Of a DNA stretch of 64,000 nt, positions 18,219-27,988 are shown in pieces. This stretch comes from Pseudomonas fluvialis (GTDB taxonomy: Bacteria; Pseudomonadota; Gammaproteobacteria; Pseudomonadales; Pseudomonadaceae). A program made the position numbers and the translations under genes. Position 1 is the stretch's first letter, and every line of letters begins with the position of its first letter. The stretch is from positions 54,077 to 118,076 of the forward strand of contig NZ_NMQV01000021.1 of the NCBI RefSeq assembly GCF_002234375.1, read 5' to 3'. Below the pieces are notes generated by a model. That model was not told the DNA's origin. It worked only from the letters and a program-made list of their open reading frames with translations, and made no database searches.

Positions 18219-19385
18219 TCACGCCAAAAGCGCGGGTAGTTCTCGATTCAGCGCCAGTTTGTCCTGCACCGCGCTGCCGCACAGTGCATAGCCGAGCAGG
18301 CGCCCATCACGGCTGCGGTATTCGCCGCGCAGGTCAGGCGCCTGGCCGGTGAACTGCCATTGGCCGGGCTGTTCGCCGGACGGCGGGGCGACCAGCAGGG
18401 GGCACGCCGGTGTCTTCACGGTGATCGGCATGGCTCCGTAGCTGACCTGTGTCGGCTCGCCGGCCAGGGTGCGCGCCAGGGCGCGTGCCGCGGCCATCAG
18501 TGGCATGACGTAGAGCAGGCTGTGGCCGGCCACCTCGGCACAGTCGCCGAGGGCGTAGATATGTGGCTGCGAACTATGCAGCAGGCGGTCGACCTGAATG
18601 CCGCGGCCCACGGCCAGGCCTGCCTGGCTGGCCAGTCGGGTACGTGGGCGCAGGCCGATGGCTGCGAGGAGCAGGTCGGCATGCAGTTGCCGGCCATCAT
18701 CCAGGCTGGCGCACAGGCCGCTGCGGGCGTGCTCCAGGCGTACCAGTTGACGTCCTAGGTGGAACTCGGCGCCGGCTGCCGCCAGGGCCTCCTGCACGCA
18801 GCTGGCGCTGGGCGCGGGCAGCAGGCCGGGCATGACCTGCGGGGCGGGCGCCACCAGGCAGGGCTGGTAGCCGCCGAGCAGCAGGTCGTTGGCAAATTCG
18901 CAGCCGATCAGTCCGGCGCCGAGGATCAGCACCCGCTGCTTGCCGTGCAGGGCCTGGCGAAAGCGTGCGTAGTCCTGCAGGTCGTTGACCGTGAACAGGC
19001 AATCGGCGGCATCGCCCGGCAGGTCGGGCCGGAGTGCCTCGGCGCCACAGGCCAGCACCAGGTCACGGTAGGTCAGGCACTCGTTGCCCAGCCACAACTG
19101 GCGCTGGGCCGGGTCGATGGCCGTGACCTGTGTATGGCTGCGAATTTGTGCCTTGAGTTGCTCGGCCATCGCGCCGGCCTCGGCCTGCACCAGTTGTTCG
19201 GCGCTTTTGTCCTTGGCCAGTCCGGTGGACAGCATGGGCTTGGCGTAGGCGCGGGCGTCATCCTGGCTGATGATCAGCAAGGGTGTCTGGCTGTCCAGCT
19301 TGCGCCATTCGCGGGCCAGCTGGTAGCCCGCCAGGCCGCTGCCGACAATCACCAGCGGGGCATGCGCGGGCCCTGTTGCCGTCAT
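18219..19385 (-). CDS. rubB: Rubredoxin reductase (FAD-dependent)
   Basis: 388 residues. An N-terminal FAD-binding motif ([18 protein letters not shown]), an internal NAD-binding motif ([17 protein letters not shown]) and the second FAD motif ([12 protein letters not shown]) define a pyridine nucleotide-disulfide oxidoreductase fold without redox cysteines, as in AlkT/RubB. It passes electrons from NADH to rubredoxin, feeding alkane hydroxylase or oxidative-stress enzymes. It overlaps the rubredoxin stop by four bases, so the two should be coupled. Confidence 0.94.
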   Translation of the reverse strand: MTATGPAHAPLVIVGSGLAGYQLAREWRKLDSQTPLLIISQDDARAYAKPMLSTGLAKDKSAEQLVQAEAGAMAEQLKAQIRSHTQVTAIDPAQRQLWLGNECLTYRDLVLACGAEALRPDLPGDAADCLFTVNDLQDYARFRQALHGKQRVLILGAGLIGCEFANDLLLGGYQPCLVAPAPQVMPGLLPAPSASCVQEALAAAGAEFHLGRQLVRLEHARSGLCASLDDGRQLHADLLLAAIGLRPRTRLASQAGLAVGRGIQVDRLLHSSQPHIYALGDCAEVAGHSLLYVMPLMAAARALARTLAGEPTQVSYGAMPITVKTPACPLLVAPPSGEQPGQWQFTGQAPDLRGEYRSRDGRLLGYALCGSAVQDKLALNRELPALLA

Positions 19386-19549
19386 GACAGCAGGACCATC
19401 TCAAAGTCATCCTTGCTCACGCCGCAGTCGGGGCACAGCCAGTCTGCCGGGACATCTTCCCAGCGGGTACCCGGGGCGATGCCGTCATCCGGCCAGCCCA
19501 GGCGTTCGTCGTAGATCAGGCCACACACTATGCATTGCCATTGTTTCAT
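19382..19549 (-). CDS. rubA: Rubredoxin
   Basis: 55 residues from the ATG at 19549, standard rubredoxin size. The iron site is Cys6-x-x-Cys9 (CIVCG) and Cys39-x-x-Cys42 (CPDCG), with the aromatic core WEDVPADW. It carries one electron between RubB and its partner. P. aeruginosa has two rubredoxin genes here as I recall; this window has only one. A longer frame upstream lacks a ribosome site and family similarity. Confidence 0.96.
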   Translation of the reverse strand: MKQWQCIVCGLIYDERLGWPDDGIAPGTRWEDVPADWLCPDCGVSKDDFEMVLLS

Positions 19550-19681
19550 GCCGGGCAGTCTCATCGGGGGGAGGTGCTGTCGTTTGTACTGCGTGTGTCG
19601 CCTGCCGGCAATAGCCGGCACGCACAGGGGGGCGGGCGCGATGGTAAGCTTGCCGCGCTTTTAGCTGCGGAATGAGTTGCC

Positions 19682-20218
19682 GTGTCCGATACGCCGATTG
19701 CCACGCCGGCCTGGCTGAGTGTGGCGCACATGCCTGCCGAGCTGCCGGCCAGCTGGCGCGACTGGCTGTTTTCCTGTGATTCGCTGACCCGTCGGTTGAG
19801 CGCATTGGCGGGCGGTCAGTTCAGCGTGCAGCCGCTCCAGGAAGGTTGGCAGAGCCTGCGCGCCGATGAGTGCCGGGCGTTGGGCTTGCCACCTGCGGCA
19901 CGCGGCTGGGTGCGTGAGGTGTACCTGCGTGGGGCGGGCCAGGCCTGGGTGTTTGCCCGCAGTGTGGCCGCGCACAGCCAGGGCGAAGGGCTCGACCTGG
20001 CCCAACTGGGCTGTCGCTCGCTGGGCGAGTTGCTGTTCAGCGATCAGGCCTTCCAGCGCGGTGCCATCGAAGCCTGTCGCTATCCGTCGGCCTGGTTGCC
20101 GCCGGCCATGCAGGCCGATGGGCTGTGGGCGCGGCGCTCCTGCTTCAGCCGCGGAGCCTTGCAGGTGCTGGTGGCCGAGGTGTTCCTGCCGCGCTTCTGG
20201 CAGGATGCCGGCCTATAA
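19682..20218 (+). CDS. ubiC: Chorismate pyruvate-lyase
   Basis: 178 residues from a GTG at 19682. UbiC removes pyruvate from chorismate to give 4-hydroxybenzoate, the first committed step of ubiquinone synthesis. The conserved parts are [15 protein letters not shown] near residues 21-35, REVYLRG near 78-84, and a C-terminal WARRSCF. The GTG start is accepted because the frame is open only from there and the sequence fits the family N-terminus. ubiA follows after 25 bases. Confidence 0.92.
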   Translation: MSDTPIATPAWLSVAHMPAELPASWRDWLFSCDSLTRRLSALAGGQFSVQPLQEGWQSLRADECRALGLPPAARGWVREVYLRGAGQAWVFARSVAAHSQGEGLDLAQLGCRSLGELLFSDQAFQRGAIEACRYPSAWLPPAMQADGLWARRSCFSRGALQVLVAEVFLPRFWQDAGL

Positions 20219-20243
20219 TCGCCGCCTCGCCCGGAGAACGCGC

Positions 20244-21149
20244 ATGTATCTGAAGCTGCTGCAATCGCTCAATCGCCTGCACCCGCGGGCTTTCGACTTT
20301 ATCCAGTTGATGCGCCTGGATCGCCCGATTGGCATCTACCTGCTGCTCTGGCCGACCCTCTGGGCGCTGTGGGTGGCGGCCGAGGGTGTGCCCAGCTGGG
20401 GCAATCTGCTGATTTTCGTCAGCGGCGTGGTATTGATGCGCTCGGCGGGTTGCGTGATCAACGACTATGCCGACCGGCACTTCGACGGGCATGTCACGCG
20501 TACTCACCAGCGCCCGCTGGTGCGTGGGCGGGTCAGCGAGCGCGAGGCGCTGGGCCTGTTCGCCGGGCTGTTGCTGCTCAGCCTGCTGCTGGTGCTGTGC
20601 ACCAACCTGGCGACCCTCTACCTGTCGTTTGGCGCGCTGGCCCTGGCGGCCTGCTACCCCTTCATGAAACGCCATACCTACTACCCGCAGGTGGTGCTGG
20701 GGGCGGCCTATTCCTGGGGCATTCCCATGGCGTTCATGGCCGAAACCGGCGAGGTGCCGCTGGCGGCCTGGCTGTTGTACTTCGCCAACCTGCTGTGGAC
20801 GGTGGCCTACGACACCTACTATGCGATGACCGACCGCGAGGACGACCTGCAGATTGGCGTGAAGTCCACGGCCATCCTGTTCGGCGATGCCGACCGCGCG
20901 ATCATCCTTACCCTGCAGGGGTTGGCGCTGTTCTGCCTGTTGCTGGCCGGGGCACAGTTCAAGCTCGGCCTGGCTTTTCATGGCGGCTTGCTGGTGGCGG
21001 CGTTGTGTTTTGCCTGGGAGTTCTGGCAGACCCGCTCGCGCGAACCGCAGGCCTGTTTTCAGGCGTTTCTGCACAACCACTGGGCCGGACTGGCGATTCT
21101 CCTGGGGCTGGTCGCGGACTATGCGGGACGGGTGCCGGCGGCGGGTTAG
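20244..21149 (+). CDS. ubiA: 4-hydroxybenzoate octaprenyltransferase
   Basis: 301 residues from the ATG at 20244. This inner-membrane enzyme attaches the polyprenyl tail to 4-hydroxybenzoate. Both Asp-rich motifs are present: [15 protein letters not shown] (near 73-87) and [13 protein letters not shown] (near 196-208), set in a multi-helix membrane protein. It follows ubiC, so the first two ubiquinone steps are together. In P. aeruginosa phoB-phoR follow ubiA as I recall; here znuA follows instead, on the other strand. Confidence 0.97.
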   Translation: MYLKLLQSLNRLHPRAFDFIQLMRLDRPIGIYLLLWPTLWALWVAAEGVPSWGNLLIFVSGVVLMRSAGCVINDYADRHFDGHVTRTHQRPLVRGRVSEREALGLFAGLLLLSLLLVLCTNLATLYLSFGALALAACYPFMKRHTYYPQVVLGAAYSWGIPMAFMAETGEVPLAAWLLYFANLLWTVAYDTYYAMTDREDDLQIGVKSTAILFGDADRAIILTLQGLALFCLLLAGAQFKLGLAFHGGLLVAALCFAWEFWQTRSREPQACFQAFLHNHWAGLAILLGLVADYAGRVPAAG

Positions 21150-21176
21150 CCGGTGCGTGCTGCTGGCGGCGTCGGC

Positions 21177-22142
21177 TTACAGTTGCTCCAGGCAGCCGGC
21201 CAGGTTGTCGGCGAGGTTTTCCAGCAGGCGCGGATAGCCCTCGGCATCGGCGGCCAGCGCATAGCCCAGGGCGTCCAGTTCGGCCATGCGTACCGGCAGG
21301 CCGTCGCCGAGGGTTTGTAGCAGGCGCGGGCGCAGCGGCGGTTCGCTGAACAGGCAGCTGGGGCCGGTGCTCTGCAGTTGCTGGCGGATCAGTGCGACAT
21401 GCCGGGCGCCGGGCTGCACTTCGCCGAGCAGGTTGAATACCCCGCGATGTTGCAGGCCATAGGCCTGTTCGAAGTAGTCGAACGCCTGGTGGAAGACGAA
21501 GAACGGCTTGCCCTGCAGCGGCGCCAGGCGTGCCTGCAGGTGCTGGTCGAGTGTGCTCAGGCGTTGCGCGAAGGCGTCGGCATTCGCCTGGTAGCGTGCG
21601 GCCTGTTGCGGGTCCAGCGCGGCTAGGTCGCTGGCCATGCGCTGGGCGATGCGCTGGGCATTGGCCGGCAACAGCCAGAGGTGGGCGTCCAGGGTGCCGG
21701 GCTGATGCTGGTGATCATGTTCGTCGTGGGCAGACTCATGCTGGTCATGGTCATGGTCATGGTCATGGTCATGGTCATGGTCATGGTCATGGTCAGCGGG
21801 ACGGGCAGGCTCGCCAAAGTGGCGCAGCTGCAGGCCATCGAGCTGTTGTACGGCCAGTGTCGTGGCCGTGCGACTGGCCAGCGGCTTGGCGAGGAAGCCT
21901 TCCAGGTCCGGGCCGATCCAGTAGAACAGCTCGGCCTGCTGCAGCTTGCGCATGTCCGAGGGGCGCAGGGCAAAGTGGTGCGGCGAGGCGCCCGGCGGCA
22001 GCAGCACCTCGGGCTGCCCGAGGCCGTCCTGTACGGCGGCGGCAATCAGCTGCAGTGGCTTGATGCTGGTCAGTACGCGCACGTCAGCCAGTGCCTGGCT
22101 GCTGGCGAAAAGGAGGGCGGCAAGGGCAAGGAAGCAACGCAC
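21177..22142 (-). CDS. znuA: Zinc ABC transporter substrate-binding protein ZnuA
   Basis: 321 residues from a GTG at 22142. This start gives the clean signal peptide VRCFLALAALLFASSQALA|DVRVL and leaves the Zur-like box outside the gene; an ATG at 22193 would place the box inside it. Zinc ligands are expected in PPGASPHHFALRPSDM and VFHQAFDYFEQAYG. A His/Asp-rich loop (alternating HD, then HESAHDEHDHQHQ) is encoded partly by eight copies of a hexanucleotide. It captures zinc in the periplasm for ZnuB/ZnuC and diverges from zur. Confidence 0.94.
   Translation of the reverse strand: MRCFLALAALLFASSQALADVRVLTSIKPLQLIAAAVQDGLGQPEVLLPPGASPHHFALRPSDMRKLQQAELFYWIGPDLEGFLAKPLASRTATTLAVQQLDGLQLRHFGEPARPADHDHDHDHDHDHDHDHDQHESAHDEHDHQHQPGTLDAHLWLLPANAQRIAQRMASDLAALDPQQAARYQANADAFAQRLSTLDQHLQARLAPLQGKPFFVFHQAFDYFEQAYGLQHRGVFNLLGEVQPGARHVALIRQQLQSTGPSCLFSEPPLRPRLLQTLGDGLPVRMAELDALGYALAADAEGYPRLLENLADNLAGCLEQL
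21743..21790. repeat. Eight tandem GGTCAT hexamers inside znuA
   Basis: Eight perfect copies of GGTCAT, followed by a near copy GGTCAG. On the znuA strand they encode alternating Asp and His residues in the metal-binding loop. The unit is six bases, so copy-number change keeps the frame and would add or remove His-Asp pairs. Confidence 0.97.
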
Positions 22143-22167
22143 GATGGCAACACCTGGGCTGTAAAGC

Positions 22168-22180
22168 GTAATAGAATAAC
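22168..22180. promoter_or_regulatory. Zur-like box between znuA and zur
   Basis: GTAATAGAATAAC, on the other strand GTTATTCTATTAC, matches 10 of the 12 specified bases of the GTTATA-N-TATAAC Zur consensus. It lies 26 bases before the znuA start and 33 before zur, so one site could control both directions in response to zinc. Confidence 0.65.
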
Positions 22181-22213
22181 GTCTCTTCGCCATTGCCGTC
22201 GCCCCCATCGCCC

Positions 22214-22720
22214 ATGACTGCTTCTGCCCATCCCGAGCTGGCTTGCCAGCCGCATGACCATAGCCATTGTGTCAGCCACGCGCTTGAGCAGGCCGAGCAG
22301 CTCTGCCTGCAGCAGGGGGTGCGCCTGACTACCCTGCGCAAGCGTGTGCTGGAGCTGGTCTGGCAAAGCCACCGGCCGTTGGGCGCCTATGACATCCTCG
22401 GCGTGCTCAGTGAAGTGGACGGCCGGCGTGCTGCACCGCCGACCGTCTACCGGGCGCTGGACTTTCTGCTGGAACACGGCCTGGTGCACCGCATTGCTTC
22501 GCTGAATGCCTTTGTCGGCTGCAGCCATCCCGGGCATGTGCATCAGGGGCAGTTCCTCATTTGCCGGCAGTGCCATGCCGCCATCGAGCTGCAGCAACCC
22601 GCGATCAGCCAGGCGATCGTCAGCAGTGCGGCGGCCCTGGGCTTTGCCGTGGAGGGGCAGACCGTCGAGGTGCTGGGGCGTTGTCGGGCCTGTCAGGAGT
22701 CGCCATGTCCGACAGCCTGA
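22214..22720 (+). CDS. zur: Zinc uptake regulator Zur (Fur family)
   Basis: 168 residues from the ATG at 22214; no good ribosome site is visible, and the divergent Zur box is just upstream. Winged-helix part: [18 protein letters not shown] through [16 protein letters not shown]. The structural zinc cysteines are CRQCH and CRACQ, and a His/Cys-rich N-terminus (CQPHDHSHC) is present. It represses zinc uptake when zinc is bound. It overlaps znuC by 16 bases, so zur-znuC-znuB form one unit. Confidence 0.94.
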   Translation: MTASAHPELACQPHDHSHCVSHALEQAEQLCLQQGVRLTTLRKRVLELVWQSHRPLGAYDILGVLSEVDGRRAAPPTVYRALDFLLEHGLVHRIASLNAFVGCSHPGHVHQGQFLICRQCHAAIELQQPAISQAIVSSAAALGFAVEGQTVEVLGRCRACQESPCPTA

Positions 22721-23472
22721 TTCGTTTGCATGATGTCACCGTGCAGTTTGCCGGCCAGGCGGTGCTGGAGGGCGTCAACCTGGATCTGCAGGCCGGGGAG
22801 ATCGTCACCCTGATCGGCCCCAACGGTGCCGGCAAGACCACCCTGGTGCGCGTCGTGCTGGGGCTGTTGCGGCCCAGCCAGGGCAGCGTCTGGCGCCAGT
22901 CGCGCCTGCGTATTGGCTATATGCCGCAAAAACTCTCGGTGGAGGCGACCCTGCCGCTCAGCGTGCTGCGCTTCCTGCGCCTGGTGGCCGGGGTCGGTCG
23001 TGCCGAGGCCGAGGCGGCGCTGGCCGAGGTAGGTGCCGAGCAGGTACTCAACAGCCCGCTGCAGGCCATCTCCGGCGGGGAGCTGCAGCGCGTGCTGCTG
23101 GCCCGCGCACTGCTGCGCAAGCCGCAGCTGCTGGTGCTCGACGAGCCGGTGCAGGGCGTCGATGTGGCAGGCCAGGCCGAGCTGTACCGGCTGATCGGCC
23201 GCCTGCGCGAACGCTACGGCTGCGGCGTATTGATGGTCTCGCATGACCTGCATCTGGTGATGAGTGCCACTGACCAGGTGATCTGCCTGAACCGGCATGT
23301 CTGCTGCTCCGGGCATCCCGAGCAGGTTGGCGCCGACCCGGCCTTTCACGCGCTGTTTGGCCAGGATGCGCGCAGCCTGGCGGTCTACCAGCATCACCAT
23401 GACCACCAGCACGACCTGCATGGCGGCGTGGTGCTCACCCCCCATGTTCACGGCCCCCACTGCAAGCACTGA
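22705..23472 (+). CDS. znuC: Zinc ABC transporter ATP-binding protein ZnuC
   Basis: 255 residues from the ATG at 22705, with CAGGAG before it inside zur. Walker [11 protein letters not shown], signature [15 protein letters not shown], Walker [13 protein letters not shown] and switch MVSHDLH are all intact. The C-terminus is His-rich (HHHDHQHD, then HVHGPHCKH), a feature of zinc-linked ATPases that may bind the metal. It powers ZnuB. Confidence 0.96.
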   Translation: MSDSLIRLHDVTVQFAGQAVLEGVNLDLQAGEIVTLIGPNGAGKTTLVRVVLGLLRPSQGSVWRQSRLRIGYMPQKLSVEATLPLSVLRFLRLVAGVGRAEAEAALAEVGAEQVLNSPLQAISGGELQRVLLARALLRKPQLLVLDEPVQGVDVAGQAELYRLIGRLRERYGCGVLMVSHDLHLVMSATDQVICLNRHVCCSGHPEQVGADPAFHALFGQDARSLAVYQHHHDHQHDLHGGVVLTPHVHGPHCKH

Positions 23473-24266
23473 TGACCATGCCCGACTTTCTCCTGCATGC
23501 CCTGCTCGCCGGCCTGGCGCTGGCGCTGGTGGCTGGCCCGCTGGGCTCCTTCGTGGTCTGGCGGCGCATGGCCTATTTTGGTGACACCCTGTCGCACGCG
23601 GCGCTGTTTGGCGTGGCCATCGGCCTGCTGCTGGATATCAGCCCGACCCTGGCGGTCACCGTCGGTTGCCTGCTGTTGGCGCTGTTGTTGGTGACCCTGC
23701 AGCAGCGCCAGCCACTGGCTTCCGACACGCTGCTGGGCATCCTCGCGCACAGCACCCTGTCGCTGGGCCTGGTGACCCTGAGTTTCATGCCCGAAGTGCG
23801 TATCGACCTGATGAGCTACCTGTTCGGTGACCTGTTGGCGGTGAGCCGCGAGGACCTGTACTGGATAGTCGCGGGCAGTGCGCTGGTGCTGCTGATACTC
23901 GTGCCGCTGTGGCGACCGCTGCTGGCGATTACCGTGCATGAGGAGCTGGCGCGGGTCGAAGGGCTGCCGGTGGCGGCCATTCGTCTGGCGCTGATGCTGC
24001 TGATTGCCCTGGTTATCGCGGTGGCCATGAAGATCGTCGGGGTGCTGCTGATCACCTCGCTGCTGATCATTCCGGCCGCCGCCGCGCAGCGCCATGCGCG
24101 CACCCCGGAACAGATGGCGCTGGGCGCCAGCCTGCTCGGCCTGCTCGCGGTGTGTGGCGGGCTCAGTCTGTCGTGGTTCCAGGACACCCCGGCCGGCCCA
24201 TCGATTGTGGTCTGTGCCGCAGCACTGTTTTTGCTCAGCTTTCTGCTGCGTCGGCGCGCAGTGTAG
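23472..24266 (+). CDS. znuB: Zinc ABC transporter permease ZnuB
   Basis: 264 residues with seven to eight hydrophobic segments and the ABC-3 family sequence [21 protein letters not shown] near the N-terminus. Its ATG shares one base with the znuC stop; a second ATG two codons later is also possible. It forms the membrane channel for zinc delivered by ZnuA. Confidence 0.96.
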   Translation: MTMPDFLLHALLAGLALALVAGPLGSFVVWRRMAYFGDTLSHAALFGVAIGLLLDISPTLAVTVGCLLLALLLVTLQQRQPLASDTLLGILAHSTLSLGLVTLSFMPEVRIDLMSYLFGDLLAVSREDLYWIVAGSALVLLILVPLWRPLLAITVHEELARVEGLPVAAIRLALMLLIALVIAVAMKIVGVLLITSLLIIPAAAAQRHARTPEQMALGASLLGLLAVCGGLSLSWFQDTPAGPSIVVCAAALFLLSFLLRRRAV

Positions 24267-24369
24267 AATTTGCCGCGCCATGCGGGTGCGACCCCATGAG
24301 TCAGCTTTTGACGAACGGTCCGCCGGGCGCGTGATCATTTCCCCCACTGCGCTGCCCGGTCTGCCTGTC

Positions 24370-25191
24370 ATGAACCTGTCCCGCCTGCTGCTTGTGTCTT
24401 TGCTGATCTGCCCGTCGTTGCAGGCGGACAACCTGCCGCCGGTGGATGAAAACGTGCAGGCCCTGCGTGTGCTGGAGCAGCAGCTGGGGGCCGGTCGCCT
24501 GGCCGATGCCGAGCGTCAGCTGCAGGGCCTGCAGCAGCGCATTCCCGGGGATACCCGCTTGCAGGGTGCGCGCCGCCTGCTGGCCGCCGCCTATCTGGCG
24601 CAGGGCCGCCGCCACCTGGCCTCGGGGGATCTGGCGGCTGCCGGGCAAGCCTTGCAGCAGGCGCGTCGTCACCTGCCCAACGCCGATGAGGATGCTGCCC
24701 TGGAGCGCGATATCGGCGCTGCCCGAGCAGCTGCCGAGGCGCGTGCGCAAGCCCAGGCGCTGGCCGCGCAACAGGCCGAGGCGCAGCGTCTACAGGCCTT
24801 GCGCCAGGCCGAGCAGGCCCGCGCCGCACAGGCGCAGGCACTGGCTGCCGAACAGGCCCGTGCAGCCGCAGCGGCTGCGGCCGAAGCGGCGCGTCGTGAA
24901 CCGCAACATATTGACCTGAGCAAGCCGCTTAACCAGATTGCCCTGCCCATGCTGGATCAGCAGGACAACCAGGCGCTGCGTGAGCTGCTCGATGGCGTGG
25001 CCGCCGATCTGGTGCAGTTCGACTGCCGCTTGCAGATCCAGGTGCGCCAGGTGCGTGACTACGCCTGGGTGGCGGCCCTGCTGGCGGCGCGGGTGAAGAG
25101 GCTGGACAGCCACTATGAGCTGCAGCCCCGGCAGTTGCTGGTGCCCGAGCAGGCCCCGCAGCTGCTGCTGGATCACTGTCGACAGGGTTGA
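24370..25191 (+). CDS. Hypothetical periplasmic coiled-coil protein
   Basis: 273 residues from the ATG at 24370. The signal peptide MNLSRLLLVSLLICPSLQA is followed by TPR-like helical repeats (LGAGRLADAERQLQGLQQ, ASGDLAAAGQALQQAR) and then a very Ala/Gln/Glu-rich coiled coil (about 115-180). The C-terminal domain has ALRELLDGVAADLVQFDCRL. It lies between znuB and metN, as its homologue does in P. aeruginosa as I recall. Function unknown; the architecture suggests an envelope scaffold. Confidence 0.72.
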   Translation: MNLSRLLLVSLLICPSLQADNLPPVDENVQALRVLEQQLGAGRLADAERQLQGLQQRIPGDTRLQGARRLLAAAYLAQGRRHLASGDLAAAGQALQQARRHLPNADEDAALERDIGAARAAAEARAQAQALAAQQAEAQRLQALRQAEQARAAQAQALAAEQARAAAAAAAEAARREPQHIDLSKPLNQIALPMLDQQDNQALRELLDGVAADLVQFDCRLQIQVRQVRDYAWVAALLAARVKRLDSHYELQPRQLLVPEQAPQLLLDHCRQG

Positions 25192-25224
25192 TCGGGCAGA
25201 CAGTTTTCCGACAAAAGGCTATAA

Positions 25225-25257
25225 GCATAGGTCTATAAAGATTTTTGCGACCTATGC
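25225..25257. promoter_or_regulatory. Inverted repeat in the metN leader
   Basis: GCATAGGTC (25225-25233) and GACCTATGC (25249-25257) are perfect 9-bp complementary arms around a 15-base AT-rich centre holding a TATAAA sequence. It lies about 95 bases before the metN start. It could be an operator or a leader RNA hairpin for the methionine transporter; the sequence does not decide. I see no match to a known S-adenosylmethionine riboswitch. Confidence 0.45.
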
Positions 25258-25350
25258 CGCTGCGGGTAGACTTCCCCGCCTGCATCCGTCTATCCGGCTG
25301 TCACGTCGCCATCCGCGCTGTGTCTGCCTGCAAGCCCAAAAGGTTTATCC

Positions 25351-26358
25351 GTGATCGAACTGCACCAGGTGCACAAGGCCTACCAGGTCAATGGCCGAGA
25401 CATTCCCGCGCTGCACCCCTGCGACCTGCACATTGGCCGGGGCGAGGTGTTCGGCCTGATTGGCCACTCCGGCGCCGGCAAGAGCACCCTGCTGCGCCTG
25501 CTCAATCGCCTGGAGCAGCCCAGTGGCGGGCGCATCGTCATCGATGGCGAGGACGTCACCGCACTGGACAGCCAGGGCCTGCGGCGTTTCCGCCAGCGCC
25601 TGGGCATGATCTTCCAGCACTTCAACCTGCTGTCCTCGAAGACCGTGGCGGAAAACGTCGGCATGCCATTGCAGCTGGCCGGCGAATTGTCGCGCCGGGC
25701 CATCGCCCAGCGTGTCGATGAGCTGCTGCAGCGCGTCGGCCTGGCCGAGCAGGCGCACAAGTATCCGGCACAGCTGTCCGGCGGGCAGAAGCAGCGGGTC
25801 GGCATTGCCCGCGCCCTGGCGACGGCACCGAAGATCCTGCTGTGCGACGAGGCGACCAGTGCGCTCGATCCGCAGACTACCGGGCAGGTCCTGCAGCTGC
25901 TGGCCGAGCTCAACCGCGAGCTGGGCCTGACCATCGTGCTGATCACCCACGAGATGGACGTGATCCGCCGGGTCTGTGACCGCGTGGCGGTCATGGACGC
26001 CGGGCGCATCGTCGAGCAGGGCGCGGTGGCCCAGGTATTCCTGCACCCGCAGCATCCCACCACGCAGCGCTTCGTCCAGGAAGATGAGGCGGTGGACGCC
26101 GACGCGCAGCACGCCGACTTCGCCCATGTGCCGGGACGCATCCTGCGTCTGACCTTCCAGGGCGAGGCGACCTACGCACCGCTGCTTGGTCAGGTGGCGC
26201 GCCGCAGCGGCGTCGATTACAGCATCCTGGCCGGGCGCATCGACCGCATCAAAGACGTGCCCTACGGCCAGTTGACCCTGGCCCTGACCGGCGGCGACAT
26301 CGACGCCGCGCTGGCCTGCTTCCAGGCCGCCGACGTGCATCTGGAGGTGCTGCGCTGA
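25351..26358 (+). CDS. metN: Methionine ABC transporter ATP-binding protein MetN
   Basis: 335 residues from a GTG at 25351 with AAAAGG upstream. Walker [13 protein letters not shown]-loop [12 protein letters not shown], signature [15 protein letters not shown] and Walker [12 protein letters not shown] are intact. The last 70 or so residues form the NIL regulatory domain ([18 protein letters not shown]) that lets cytoplasmic methionine inhibit transport. It overlaps metI by one base. Confidence 0.96.
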   Translation: MIELHQVHKAYQVNGRDIPALHPCDLHIGRGEVFGLIGHSGAGKSTLLRLLNRLEQPSGGRIVIDGEDVTALDSQGLRRFRQRLGMIFQHFNLLSSKTVAENVGMPLQLAGELSRRAIAQRVDELLQRVGLAEQAHKYPAQLSGGQKQRVGIARALATAPKILLCDEATSALDPQTTGQVLQLLAELNRELGLTIVLITHEMDVIRRVCDRVAVMDAGRIVEQGAVAQVFLHPQHPTTQRFVQEDEAVDADAQHADFAHVPGRILRLTFQGEATYAPLLGQVARRSGVDYSILAGRIDRIKDVPYGQLTLALTGGDIDAALACFQAADVHLEVLR

Positions 26359-27023
26359 TGGACGCCTTCTTCAGCCATATCGACTGGTACGAGATTGGTC
26401 TGGCCAGTCTGGACACCCTGCTCATGCTCGGCGGTTCGCTGCTGTTCACCGTGCTGCTCGGCCTGCCGCTGGGCGTGCTGCTGTTCCTCTGCGGGCCGCG
26501 TCAGCTGTTCGATAACCGCGGCCTGTATGCGCTGCTCTCGCTGTTGGTCAACGTGCTGCGCTCGCTGCCATTCATCATCCTGCTGATCGTGATGATTCCG
26601 CTGACCCTGCTGCTGACCGGCACCTCGCTGGGCGTGGCCGGGGCCATTCCGCCGCTGGTGGCCGGTGCCACGCCGTTCTTCGCACGGCTGGTGGAAACCG
26701 CGCTGCGCGAAGTCGATCGCGGCATCATCGAGGCCACCCAGGCGATGGGCGCCAGCACCCGGCAGATCATCTTCCGCGCGCTACTCCCGGAGGCGCGTCC
26801 GGGCATCATCGCGGCCATCACGGTTACCGCCATCACCCTGGTGTCCTACACGGCGATGGCCGGCGTGGTGGGGGCGGGCGGCCTCGGCGACCTGGCCATC
26901 CGTTTCGGCTACCAGCGTTTCCAGACCGACGTGATGCTGGTTACCGTGGTGCTCATGCTGCTCCTCGTGCAGCTGCTGCAGAGCCTGGGTGATCGCCTGG
27001 TGCAGCACTACTCGCGCAAATGA
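26358..27023 (+). CDS. metI: Methionine ABC transporter permease MetI
   Basis: 221 residues with five hydrophobic segments. The permease coupling motif appears in EATQAMGASTRQIIFRALLPEA. The small size is normal for MetI. It is translationally coupled to metN and followed by metQ after 49 bases. Confidence 0.96.
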   Translation: MDAFFSHIDWYEIGLASLDTLLMLGGSLLFTVLLGLPLGVLLFLCGPRQLFDNRGLYALLSLLVNVLRSLPFIILLIVMIPLTLLLTGTSLGVAGAIPPLVAGATPFFARLVETALREVDRGIIEATQAMGASTRQIIFRALLPEARPGIIAAITVTAITLVSYTAMAGVVGAGGLGDLAIRFGYQRFQTDVMLVTVVLMLLLVQLLQSLGDRLVQHYSRK

Positions 27024-27072
27024 TCCGGGGCTACCCGCCCTTTTACCGACTGTCCCAAAAGGAAGCCTTGTC

Positions 27073-27843
27073 ATGAAAAAACTGCTGCTCAGCCTTGCCG
27101 CCGTTGCCACCTTCGCGGTGCAGGCAGAAACCCTGCAAGTGGCCGCCACGCCGGTGCCGCACGCGGAAATCCTCGAGTTCATCAAGCCCAAGCTGGCTGC
27201 CGAAGGCATCGAGCTGCAGGTCAAGGTGTTCACCGACTATGTGCAGCCGAACATCCAGGTGGCGGAGAAGCGTCTGGATGCCAACTTCTTCCAGCACCAG
27301 CCGTATCTGGATGAGTTCAACAAGACCAAGGGCACCGAACTGGTCAGCGTGGCCGGCGTGCACATCGAGCCGTTCGGTGTTTACTCGGCGCGCCTGAAGA
27401 GCCTCGATGCGCTGCCCGAGGGCGCCAGCGTGGTGATCCCCAACGACGCCACCAACGGTGGCCGCGCGCTGCTGCTGCTGGCCAAGGCCGGGGTGCTCAG
27501 CCTCAAGCCGGAAGCCGGCATCACCGCGTCGGCGCGTGACATTCTCGACAACCCCAAGCGCCTCAAGGTGCGTGAGCTGGAAGCGGCGACCCTGCCGCGC
27601 GTGCTCAACCAGGTCGACCTGGCGCTGATCAACACCAACTACGCGCTGGAAGCCGGCCTCAAGCCGACCCAGGACGCGCTGCTGATCGAAGGCAGCGACT
27701 CGCCCTACGTGAACATCCTGGTGGCGCGTGCCGACAACCAGCACAGTGCGGCCATGCACAAGCTGGTCGAACACCTGCACAGCGAGGCAGTGCGTAGCTT
27801 CATTCAGGAGAAGTACCAGGGCGCCGTGGTTCCGGCTTTCTGA
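27073..27843 (+). CDS. metQ: Methionine-binding periplasmic protein MetQ
   Basis: 256 residues from the ATG at 27073 after AAAAGGAAG. The signal peptide MKKLLLSLAAVATFAVQA ends before ETLQVAATPVPHAEIL. Unlike E. coli MetQ there is no lipobox cysteine, so it should be soluble in the periplasm. NLPA-family sequences FTDYVQPN, LDANFFQHQPYLDEFN and the ending KYQGAVVPAF are clear. A strong hairpin ends the operon. Confidence 0.95.
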   Translation: MKKLLLSLAAVATFAVQAETLQVAATPVPHAEILEFIKPKLAAEGIELQVKVFTDYVQPNIQVAEKRLDANFFQHQPYLDEFNKTKGTELVSVAGVHIEPFGVYSARLKSLDALPEGASVVIPNDATNGGRALLLLAKAGVLSLKPEAGITASARDILDNPKRLKVRELEAATLPRVLNQVDLALINTNYALEAGLKPTQDALLIEGSDSPYVNILVARADNQHSAAMHKLVEHLHSEAVRSFIQEKYQGAVVPAF

Positions 27844-27867
27844 GCCCAGCCGACCCCTGAGTTGTCC

Positions 27868-27896
27868 CACAGAGCCCGCCCAGTGCGGGCTCTGTG
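27868..27896 (+). terminator. Terminator hairpin after metNIQ
   Basis: A perfect 12-bp stem, CACAGAGCCCGC with GCGGGCTCTGTG, around a 5-base loop, 24 bases after metQ. No U run follows, but the stem length and position support termination between metQ and the receptor gene. Confidence 0.7.
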
Positions 27897-27910
27897 CTGT
27901 GCGGCGGTGA

Positions 27911-27957
27911 ATCTTGATTCTAATCAAATGATAAAGATTGTTATTTAGATTAGTATC
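27911..27957. promoter_or_regulatory. Fur-box-like AT-rich region before the receptor gene
   Basis: The core AATGATAAAGATTGTTATT (27927-27945) follows the Fur consensus closely in its left half and partly in its right. Related GAT-N-N-TAAT words flank it (GATTCTAAT, GATTAGTAT). Tandem, overlapping Fur hexamers are common at strongly iron-regulated promoters. The receptor start is 44 bases beyond the core. Confidence 0.55.
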
Positions 27958-27988
27958 AGTTCACACATCGCACGTCCTCAGGTGTCTC

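Noticed and set aside
21743..21790. CRISPR-like tandem repeat
   Set aside because: Units are six bases with no spacers and lie inside the znuA coding region.
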